From: Chrysochromulina parva
Lineage: Eukaryota; Haptophyta; Prymnesiales; Chrysochromulinaceae
DNA: 35,004 nucleotides
Assembly: GCA_002887195.1 (NCBI GenBank)
Contig: PJAB01000195.1
Span: forward strand, 1 to 35,004
Direction: 5' to 3'
Below the pieces are notes generated by a model. The model worked only from the letters and a program-made list of their open reading frames with translations, was not told the origin of the DNA and made no database searches. The position numbers and the translations under genes were made by a program. Each line of letters starts with the position of its first letter. Positions within the stretch are counted from its first letter, which is position 1. Of the stretch, positions 19,041-26,796 are shown piece by piece.

Positions 19041-21699
19041 ATGAGATGTCGTGAACGCCTCGTCAGGCCGCTCCTCCTCGTCTGCCTCGTTGGTTACGTT
19101 CTGATTGCAACGTATTGCGTTGCAGTCTACTTGCCGGGCTCGCCAACGTTGCCTTCATCAGGCCAGATCGCAAGCGTTGGCTGGCCACGCATTTGCTTCG
19201 TGTATGACGGTACTCACGCAGACGTTCTGACCTCGAGAACGTTGAACGACTTACTGCGCGAGCTTGCAACAGCATCGCCGCACGCAGACGTGGTCGTTCT
19301 ACATGCAGGCTCTGGCGTGCCGTTGCACGTTCCCGACGGCGTGCGCTCAGTCGGCCTGCCCCGTTCCGGCCACAAGTACGACGCATCGCCAGCGCTCGCC
19401 ACGTCCCTCAGGGTGCTCGAGTGGCTGCGTGGGCAGTTGCCGTTCACGCACATCGTCTTCCACTGCACTGGAGGAGCCGCACATTACGCCATCCTCGCCC
19501 GGGGGCAGGCTCTCGCCCTGCAAGGCACCTCCATCACGCTTGTTCACTCTGGGTCCGAGCCGTTGCGTTGTGGGCATGGGCGCGGTGGTCTGGGTGAGAC
19601 CGCGGGTGGGGCCGCAGCTGCGATCCCGGGCGTGGCGACGATCAACGTGTCGGCGGACGGGCTCGAGCAGGAGCACATGCAGCGTCGCGCAGCCGCACAT
19701 GCAGACGCTTTCCTCGCGCCGCGCGCTACCCTCCGCGCGCTGCGCTCGTGTGAATGGGTGCCCAGGACGGCGCTTCGTCCGCGTCTGGGCGCCCTGGACG
19801 ATGGTGCCCCTGACGGCGCTATGGACGAAGACGGCCAGGGCGGCGCTCGGGGGGGGGCGTTGATTGGGCCGGTGGTTGGGCCTGCGGAGGCAGCCGCTTC
19901 GTCAGCTTCGTCAGCTTCGTCAGCGGTGGTTGGGCCTACGGGGGTAGCGGCTTCGTCAGCGGCGATGGCGGCGTGGTCGCGCTCGGCGTCTTCGCTCCTC
20001 CGTCTCTGGTCTGGGCTGGCGCCGCTGACGAAGCTGACGAATTCGGCGTACCGGTACGGGCTGGCGCACTCGGCGCCGATTCATGGCAACGCTACGCGCA
20101 TGCGCGCACTATACCCGCGCACGGCGGCATGGGCCCGCGAGCAAGAGCAGACTTCACGAGGGTCGCTCTCTGGAGGGTCGCTCTCTGGAGGGTCGGCCAG
20201 CTTCGACGGCGCTGGCGCCTCCCTTGCTGCCCTCGACGGAGGCATCGGCGCGCCTCTGGTGAGCGTGTGCATCGTCCATCACGAGCGTGGTACGCTCCTC
20301 AAGCAAGCACGTGCTCACCACGGCGTCCGTCGCGCTCGCTGCGCATGCAAGTGCTCACCACGGCGCCCCTCCCTCGCCCCGCAGGTACGCTTCTCAAGCA
20401 AGCGCTCCGCTCGCTGCGCATGCAGACTCTGCCGGCGGCTCTGTTCGAGGGTCTCGTCGTCGACGACGGCTCGACAGGCCGCGAGGCAATTGAGGCCCTC
20501 GACGAGGTGAGTCGACGATTGCCTGCTGATTGCCTCGATGATTGCATGCGGTGAGGCAATTGAGGCCCTCGACGAGGTGAGTCGACGGGCCGAGTTGCGA
20601 AGTGGTCGCTACGCGGCATTCAAGTGCTCCCCACGGCGCCCTATGCCCGCAGGTGAGTGGGTGGGATGAGTTGCGAAGTGGTCGCTGGCGACTGATTCGG
20701 CTCGTATCTCCCGTGTATCTCGGAAGAGCTCGCAACGAGGCGGCGAGGCACGCCCGCGGTGAGTCCCTCCTTGTATCTCCCCTGTATCTCCCCCTATCTC
20801 CCTTGTATCTCGGAGGAGCCCGCGGTGAGTCCGAGACCCTCCTTCTTCTCAAGGACGACAACGGCCTCTGATGGCCTCTGATTGCCACTGATGGCTTCCC
20901 CTCATTGCATGCACAGGTGAGTTCCTCTACTTTCTGGACGACGACAACGCCCTCAAACCGCACGCCCTTGCCACACTGCTCCGTGCGGCTGTCGCTTCGG
21001 GCGCACACATCCTCACCACCCCGAATGAAAAGTGGCCCTCGCTCGAGCCACCCCCTACAGCCGACGCGTACGACACGGAGCTCTGGCTTCCCTTGGGGGG
21101 GTCGGCCGCCCTCGGCATCGTGCGCAACTGCTTCGGCGACGCAGCGGCGCTGGTGAGCCGCGCTGCCGTTGTGAAGACCTCCGTGCCTTGCATGCAAGTG
21201 CTCACCACGGCGCTCCTCCCTCGTTCACAGGTGAGCCGCGCTGCCTTTGAGGAGCTCGGCGGCTTCACGGAGGATGTGGGAGTTGGTCACGAGGACTGGG
21301 AATTATGGGCGCTTGCCGTGCTCCGCGGCTACGTACTCCAGGTGAGTGCCACCGAGTGCCACCGAGTGCCACCGAGTGCCACCGAGTGCCACCGAGTGCC
21401 ACCGAGTGCCACCGAGTGCCACCGAGTGCCACTGAGTGCCCCCCTCATTGCATGCCGTGCTCCGCGGCTACGTGCTCCAGGTGGTGCCTGAGGCGTTGTA
21501 CTGGTATAGGATCGGCCCTGGACGCGGCGGCGCTATGTTGGGCGATTCCCTCGGCAGTACGGCGCGCGCGCGCGCCCAGCGGCAGGCGAACCTAGCACGC
21601 AGCCTTCGACCGTACCGCGCAGCCCTCGGCAGTTGGCCTGAGGGGCGGGCAGTGCTGCAGCTCGCGCAGAGCCTCGAGCGCGAGCCACCGCCGAGCTGA
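19041..21699 (+). CDS. GT2-family glycosyltransferase, type II membrane, six exons
   Basis: Exons 19041-20289, 20385-20506, 20653-20758, 20917-21152, 21231-21341 and 21481-21699 keep frame throughout (2043 nt) and give 680 residues. Residues 11-30 are a signal anchor (LLLVCLVGYVLIATYCVAVY), so the enzyme should be a Golgi type II protein. Residues about 60-410 have a Rossmann-like start (ICFVYDGTHADV, VFHCTGGAAHYAI), perhaps a second GT-B-like domain, then a variable Ala/Ser/Gly region. The GT-A domain starts at VSVCIVHHERGTLLKQALRS. VVDDGST (441-447) and YFLDDDNA (497-504) give the nucleotide-sugar and DXD metal sites, and GVGHEDWELW (588-597) is the conserved ED motif of GT2 polymerases. 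The five introns all contain exon copies; two carry the introner core. GT2 with HEDWELW suggests a glycan polymerase-like activity; donor and acceptor are unknown. Confidence 0.85.
20290..20384 (+). mobile_element. Introner-like intron 1 of GT2, two cores
   Basis: 95 nt. It opens with GTACGCTCCTCAAGCAAGC, repeated with one mismatch at the start of exon 2. The core GTGCTCACCACGGCG occurs twice (20311 and 20351), the second after GCATGCA and before the pyrimidine tract and GCAG. CGCTCGCTGCGCATGCA is also shared with exon 2, so the first core sits inside an exon copy. Confidence 0.85.
20507..20652 (+). mobile_element. Intron 2 of GT2 with intact old junction
   Basis: 146 nt. In its middle (about 20531-20611) lies a copy of exon 2's last 24 bases (GAGGCAATTGAGGCC, then CTCGACGAG) joined to GTGAGT and a copy of exon 3's first part (GAGTTGCGAAGTGGTCGCT). 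A decayed core (GTGCTCCCCACGGCG) and CCCGCAG close it. Confidence 0.8.
20759..20916 (+). mobile_element. Intron 3 of GT2 with copies of both flanks
   Basis: 158 nt. It contains TATCTCGGAGGAGCCCGCGG then TGAGTCC, a copy of the end of exon 3 and the donor, and TTCTCAAGGACGACAACGGC, a copy of the DDDN-coding start of exon 4. It ends ATTGCATGCACAG. No GTGCTCACC core is present. Confidence 0.7.
21153..21230 (+). mobile_element. Introner-like intron 4 of GT2, stop-free
   Basis: 78 nt, a multiple of three, with no stop. It opens with GTGAGCCGCGCTGCC, identical to the first 15 bases of exon 5. TGCATGCA, the core GTGCTCACCACGGCG, a pyrimidine tract and CACAG follow. Retention would add 26 residues in frame beside the conserved GGF motif. 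Confidence 0.8.
21342..21480 (+). mobile_element. Intron 5 of GT2 with a 10 bp minisatellite
   Basis: 139 nt. It starts GTGAGTGCC, then eight to nine copies of ACCGAGTGCC. Its last 28 bases (from TGCCGTGCTCCG to CTCCAG) copy the last 28 bases of exon 5 with one mismatch. The duplicated unit therefore ends at AG and the intron runs from the GT after copy one to the AG of copy two. Confidence 0.8.
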
Positions 21700-22384
21700 G
21701 CCGTGCGGCGCTCATGATTGCGCGGGGAGTTTACTTGGCACGCCCCACCCCCGACAGCGTCAGCGGCACAGCGCGGCACCGTCGCCGTCGGCGACAACAT
21801 GGGCGACACCCGACAAGCACGGACCCGCACGTCATCACAATCATACTCATAGCAGAAAGTAGACAGACACTTGTCCGGTCGCATGGTTCACGCGATCACG
21901 ACGTCACGAATCTCATAAACATAAAAGAAGTTATGTGTAAGTGTGTGTATATACCGAATCATCGGACCTGAGTGCCCGGCGACGATGTCACGGCCGAGCA
22001 CATCGCGACGCACATATCGCGCACGCGCGGGACACCGGGCCCCCGCTCTTCATCCACTCGACTTATGTCGTTATGTCAGCACACATGCTACTGTACAGTG
22101 TACACACGCCATGCGTCCACACACATGATGTCACATTCCATACATACGCATGCACACAGAGAAACGCGCGCGCACATGCGCCACATCAGCCATGCACTGC
22201 TCCTGCGATGCCACTGCCTCGGGTTGGCTGTGGCCTGTGCACCTGGAGCACTTGGGAGGCAAGTTCCACACCGCTTTTGGGAGGCAAGTTCCACTCAAGC
22301 CTAATTTGGGAGGCAAGTTCCACACCGCCGCCACTCAAACCGCCGCTGCATGTTGGCTTGCCGAGGACTCTACCAGGACTCATT
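21700..22384. other. Intergenic between convergent 3' ends
   Basis: 685 bp between the GT2 stop and the ankyrin stop. It holds purine/pyrimidine-alternating CA-rich stretches around 22070-22170 and a three-copy repeat at 22253-22329. No gene or RNA was recognised. Confidence 0.55.
22253..22329 (+). repeat. GGGAGGCAAGTTCCAC triplicate
   Basis: Three copies of GGGAGGCAAGTTCCAC at 22253, 22279 and 22308 with spacers of 10-13 bp, close to the 3' end of the ankyrin gene. It could lie in that gene's 3' UTR. Confidence 0.85.
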
Positions 22385-25300
22385 CTACCAGTCGCAGGTG
22401 ACGCAACAGAGACATCGATTGGTCACACCACTGCTGTGAGTCGGGATGGTTCCCGCAGCACCAACTGGCGCTGCTAACGGCTCCTCCCACGGCCAGCGCC
22501 ACGGGCCCGGCGCTGGAGTGGACGCAAGCGCGGGCGGCAAAGAGACGAACAGCCCAGCTGCACTGGTGGCCTCGGTGTTCACACCGGAACGGCCGGTGTG
22601 ATGATGGAAGCCCAACCAACCGCCGTGGTTCAGTTTAGCGTCAAGTTGCCCAAACCAGCCACCGCTGCTGGTCGAGTCACTCTTCTGAGCGCCCGTAACG
22701 GCGCCCTCAGCAGCGGCCCCATCAGCCCAGGCGCCGTCCCGAGCACCGAGTCCAAACCAGCCGCCCTGACCACCGCTGCTGGTCGATTCACTCGATGGCC
22801 GACGCTCACCACGACGCTCAGCACGATGGCCGACGCTGCTGGTCGGGTCACTCGATGGCCGACGCAACTGCCCTGACGGCTCGGGACGACGCCCTGCCTG
22901 CTCGGGACGGCGCCCTGCCTGCTCGGGACGGCGCCCTGCCTGCTCGGGACGGCGCCCTGCCGGCTCGCCTCCGATCTTCATCACGCTCTCAGCAGCGGCG
23001 GCCCCTGCAGCGCTCGCGTCAGCACTGCCAGCCTGCGAGGCGCCGTCCCGAGCACCGAACCCAAACCAGCCCCCGCCGCCGCCCGAGCCACCGCCGGAGG
23101 GCACACCGCCCCCGCTGCCACCGGCTTGCTGACGGTGCTGTGAACGTTCACCGTGCTGACGTTCACCGGCTTGCTGACGGTGCTGGAGGATGAGGTTACG
23201 CTCCTCCGGCGTGACAACTAGCATTACGCCGGGCCCCGCCACCGTCCGCTGCTCGAGCCGTTGAGCTTGTCGTTGAGCTTGCCGTTGAGGAGCGCGGTGA
23301 GGGTCAGCAGCGCGCGCAGCAAGCTCCGCTTCGATGAGACGCACAATCATTGCGTGAGTCTTGGCCTCTTCTCCCTTGGCGTGCCGCTTGGTGGTCGTCT
23401 GCAACGGCTGCTGCGGCGGCGGCAGCGGCGGCTGGTGCTGCTTCCCCATCTTTGCCCAGCCCAGCGCGTCACGACCATGCTTATCGCGCACGTCGAGGCT
23501 CGCCCCCGCCACCAGCAGCGCCTCGACGACTCGTATGTGCTGATGGAAGCACGCGATCATGAGTGGAGTCGAGCCATCGGCCATCGGAAGATCTGGCGTC
23601 GCGCCGCCGTCGAGCAAAGACTCAACACACTGGGCATGCCCATTCTGGCACGCGATGTAGAGCGCGGACGAGCCTGGCACGCGGATGCGCCCTGTGGGAT
23701 CTTTCCAAGTCGCCTCGTCGGGTATCGCATGCCACTCGAGCAGTGCATTGACGCACAGCGTATGCCCCTCCTGCGCCGCAATGTACAATGGCGAGAAGTC
23801 GTCTTTGCGTGACGCACCCACATCCGCGTGGTTCTCGAGTAACAAGCGGACCACCTCGGTGTGACCGTTGAGGCACGCTTGGTAGAGCGCCGTGTAGCCG
23901 CGCCCCACCCGGGTGTTCACGTCCGCATGGGCATTCAGCAAGGCACGCACCACCCTCGTGTGCCCTGCCGCGGCCGCTTCCACAAGAGGTGTGCTCGGCC
24001 ACTCCCGCCACGCCACTGGAACCAGAACGTTCGGATCGACATTCGCCTCGAGAAGCTTGCTGAGCGCCTCGGCGTGCTTCTGCGGTCCTCCGGCGAGCGG
24101 CCCTCCAGTGGCCTGCCGCCCGGAGGCGTACTTGACAAGCTGCCACGCCGTCTCCACTTCGCTCAGCTCGCTCGGCGCCGCGCCGGCCGCCCCCGGCTGG
24201 ACGGCGGAGGAGGATAGAGCGGTGTTGCCAATCGAATCGCACCGGCGTCCGAACGTGCTGTGAATGTGAACGCTGTTCGTCCGGAAGGCGGAGCCGTCGA
24301 GGCTACCAGCCGCGCCACCCGCTGCGCCGCCCGCTGCGCCGCCAAAAGCTTCGCCTCCAGCGATGCCGCTGCTCCCACCTTTCTGACTCGCGCCGAGGTG
24401 CTCGAGCTTGTCCAGGTAGTCCGCATCGTGCTCCATGGGTCGCAAGAGCTCGTCACGGCGCGTTTCGTCAGGCTCGCCCTGGTGCCCACGGCGGCGCGTT
24501 TCGTCAGGCGGGATCCCGAACGTGCCGGCTCGGTACACGTCTGCCTGCGCCATGGCGGAAAGCTTCCTCTTCGTATACTCCTTGTACGCGTCGGTCGTGA
24601 ACCCGTCGCTTGGGATCGGGCCGCTCGCAATGTTCGGACCCGTGCGGTCGAGCGTTACGCCCAAGTCGAGCGTTGCTGCCTGCTTGGCCGCCCGGGCCGC
24701 GGCGTGCTCCTTGGCTTCAGCCAGGGCTGTCGCCTTGACCACCGCTCGCTCAGCCCGCGCCGACTCGTGCGCGGCCGCCTTTGCCGCCGCCTCGGCCGCC
24801 TTGGCTGCCTTGGCTTTGGCCCTGGCTGCCTCTTCAGGGCCCACCATTTGATTTGGGCCCTCCATGTCGTCGTCGGCCTTCGGTGCCTCTATGCCCGCCG
24901 CCTTGCGCGTCGAGCGAAAGCCCGAGGTGACTGCATTCCGCGTCGAACGGAAGCCTGCGGCGACCGCCGCCGCCGCTGCAGTCCCTGCCTTTGATGCCGC
25001 ACTCGCAGACGCTGCTTTTGATGCCGCAGGCGCAGCTTCCGCTTTTGCTGGCCCTGCCTTTGATGGCGCAGATGCCGTAGACTTCGCCTTTGGTGCCGCA
25101 GCTGCCGTCCCTGCTTTCGGTGCTGCTGAAGATGCCACCCCTGCCTTTGGTCCCACAGCGGACGGAAGTGCTCGCGGCAGCAACGGGTCAGCTAGCGGCA
25201 CTGAAGGAGCTGGGGGAGCTGTCGGCTCTGGAGCAGCTGCTGGCGCGGGATTGGGTGCGGGCGATGTCTGCTGGACATCTTCGCCGCCCTCGGCACTCGT

Positions 25301-25498
25301 GGGGTCGTGCTGTCTTTCCTCTGCATCCGGAAGAGATCTCTGCACGAATAGTTCCTCTGCATGCCGTGCAGCCAAAGAGAGATCCGTATCATCCGTATCC
25401 GTGCGCTGAATTTTGCTTGGCTGCTCGAATGAGACAGGCTTTGAGGCCAGGTTGGGTTCGGTGTCGGGAACCTCTATGGTGCTCTGTTGGGCTCCCAT
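22385..25498 (-). CDS. Ankyrin-repeat protein with Ala-rich N terminus
   Basis: Intronless, 1037 residues from MGAQQSTIE at 25498 (the frame is open to 25567). Met-Gly-Ala-Gln-Gln-Ser could be myristoylated. Residues 1-290 are an acidic then Ala/Lys-rich, probably helical low-complexity region with a repeated GFRSTRN/GFRSTRK element. At about 495-685 there are five to six ankyrin repeats (STPLVEAAAAGHTRVVRALL, TALYQACLNGHTEVVRLLL, SPLYIAAQEGHTLCVNALL, SALYIACQNGHAQCVESLL, TPLMIACFHQHIRVVEALL). The C-terminal 300 residues are Gly/Ser/Gln-rich with four RRPEQAG units and three to four GWFG motifs, two in the longer form GWFG[FL]GARDGA. The ankyrin stack is a protein-binding scaffold. The repeated WFG motifs could be short linear binding motifs, like the phenylalanine repeats of trafficking proteins. 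Partners are unknown. Confidence 0.83.
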   Translation of the reverse strand: MGAQQSTIEVPDTEPNLASKPVSFEQPSKIQRTDTDDTDLSLAARHAEELFVQRSLPDAEERQHDPTSAEGGEDVQQTSPAPNPAPAAAPEPTAPPAPSVPLADPLLPRALPSAVGPKAGVASSAAPKAGTAAAAPKAKSTASAPSKAGPAKAEAAPAASKAASASAASKAGTAAAAAVAAGFRSTRNAVTSGFRSTRKAAGIEAPKADDDMEGPNQMVGPEEAARAKAKAAKAAEAAAKAAAHESARAERAVVKATALAEAKEHAAARAAKQAATLDLGVTLDRTGPNIASGPIPSDGFTTDAYKEYTKRKLSAMAQADVYRAGTFGIPPDETRRRGHQGEPDETRRDELLRPMEHDADYLDKLEHLGASQKGGSSGIAGGEAFGGAAGGAAGGAAGSLDGSAFRTNSVHIHSTFGRRCDSIGNTALSSSAVQPGAAGAAPSELSEVETAWQLVKYASGRQATGGPLAGGPQKHAEALSKLLEANVDPNVLVPVAWREWPSTPLVEAAAAGHTRVVRALLNAHADVNTRVGRGYTALYQACLNGHTEVVRLLLENHADVGASRKDDFSPLYIAAQEGHTLCVNALLEWHAIPDEATWKDPTGRIRVPGSSALYIACQNGHAQCVESLLDGGATPDLPMADGSTPLMIACFHQHIRVVEALLVAGASLDVRDKHGRDALGWAKMGKQHQPPLPPPQQPLQTTTKRHAKGEEAKTHAMIVRLIEAELAARAADPHRAPQRQAQRQAQRLEQRTVAGPGVMLVVTPEERNLILQHRQQAGERQHGERSQHRQQAGGSGGGVPSGGGSGGGGGWFGFGARDGASQAGSADASAAGAAAAESVMKIGGEPAGRRPEQAGRRPEQAGRRPEQAGRRPEPSGQLRRPSSDPTSSVGHRAERRGERRPSSESTSSGGQGGWFGLGARDGAWADGAAAEGAVTGAQKSDSTSSGGWFGQLDAKLNHGGWLGFHHHTGRSGVNTEATSAAGLFVSLPPALASTPAPGPWRWPWEEPLAAPVGAAGTIPTHSSGVTNRCLCCVTCDW

Positions 25499-25741
25499 GT
25501 TTGCAGCTGGTGACGGCTTATGCGGCGCTCGCCAAGCCGTCCTCTGCTGACCCTGCACTGGCAGCACATGGGAATTCGACGGTTACAAAATGAACTTTTA
25601 TGTTCGAGACGAAACCAGAGGACCAGTGAGGTGAGAGCTGAGAGGAGACTAACAGACAAGATCGAGGCTCAAAATGGACGCTCGGAAAACTTGCTCCCTT
25701 TTCGGCAAGTTTCGCGTCGCGACCAGCCCCAGCTTCTTCCG
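25499..25741. promoter_or_regulatory. Putative bidirectional promoter
   Basis: 243 bp between the ankyrin gene (-) and the small gene (+). Geometry only; no motif was recognised. Confidence 0.3.
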
Positions 25742-26289
25742 ATGATCAACGTCACGCCCTACCACGTGTATAGAACACGCCTCTACTACGAAAACTTGCA
25801 CAAAGCGTATCGGTCTGAGCATGCAACAAATGCACTCAACCCACCCATCTTTAGCCGCGCGTTCTGCGGAGGAGGCAACGGCAACGGGCCCGCATTCCGC
25901 CAAGATGTGCGCTCGCACGTAGCACTGCCACTGAGCTCGCACCATGCTGATGCGCATGTCGCCGTGCCTTCTCGCAGATGAACACGCTGCCCACATCCCC
26001 CAGGCCTCTGTTCATCGAGTCTCACCAGAGGAAGAGGGAGCCGTTCGCCCGCCCGGGCAGCACAGCGCTGGCCTTTGAGAACACCGGACGTCACTTCACG
26101 CAGAGCGGAGCCAGCAGAGTCATGCCCATGAGGAAAGATGGAACGCTGATGTCGAATCCGGCGTCGGATGGTGTGCAACGCATGGACAGGCCAACTTTCA
26201 CTCCGCGTCCTCGAACAGCGTTTGAGGCACGGCCAGCATACGATGGCGATCTCCGTCGCTTCTCGTCGAGCACGGCTCGCAGCTTTTGA
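25742..26289 (+). CDS. Small unknown protein, tentative two exons
   Basis: Exons 25742-25906 and 25978-26289 join in phase 0 across a 71 nt intron (GTGCGCTC to CTTCTCGCAG), giving 158 residues. The N terminus MINVTPYHVYRTRLYYENLH is Tyr-rich. The C-terminal part has Pro/Arg-rich short motifs (RPLFIESHQRKREPF, DRPTFTPRPRTAFEARPAY). The pattern of scattered Pro, Arg and aromatic residues resembles small flagellar or axonemal proteins, but I do not recognise a family. If the splice is wrong, 25978-26289 can stand alone as 103 residues from its own ATG. The composition looks coding, and the intron is free of exon copies. Confidence 0.45.
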
Positions 26290-26796
26290 CGACGCGCAGT
26301 CGTCGCGGAGTTGCTGCAGCAGTTATCACAGCAGTTACGACAGCCCAATCTCGTCGAGGATTCGAGACGAGCATGGCGCTCGCGGTGCGCACTTTGGAGC
26401 GATCTGTTCGTCGCAGCCGTCGCAGGGCGACCATATCCGCTGTCGTGTGAACGCGCGGTCCGACGTCAAAGCGTACTTGTGAACTAGACGTATCCTAAAA
26501 GAGTCGACGACGTGTACTGTGCGAGCCACTCGGTCATGATTGAATCATTCCTGTGCGATGTTTTCGGCGTGGTGATCACTGTGTCTCACTGTGACACATC
26601 GAGAGAAGGCGGTGCCGCACCGGGACCCCGCCGCGCCGGGACGCGCGCACGGATACGCCGCTATTAGAAGGAAAGCTGTAAGCTCACTGCGCCAAGGGGT
26701 ACTCCTGCACCGCTCGAATGACATACGACTCGAACAGGAAAACGTTCGAATGTCATCTGTGAAGTCGAACGGTAGGTCTGCAACGGCTGCTACATC
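26290..26796. other. Intergenic between convergent 3' ends
   Basis: 507 bp. It contains a short repeat AACGGTAGGTC at 26769 and 26800 that partly overlaps the end of the GT77 coding region. No gene seen. Confidence 0.55.

Noticed and set aside
20759..20916. Translation through GT2 intron 3
   Set aside because: Reading through gives a stop after GGC CTC TGA, and skipping it restores the textbook HARGEFLYFLDDDN sequence of GT2 enzymes.
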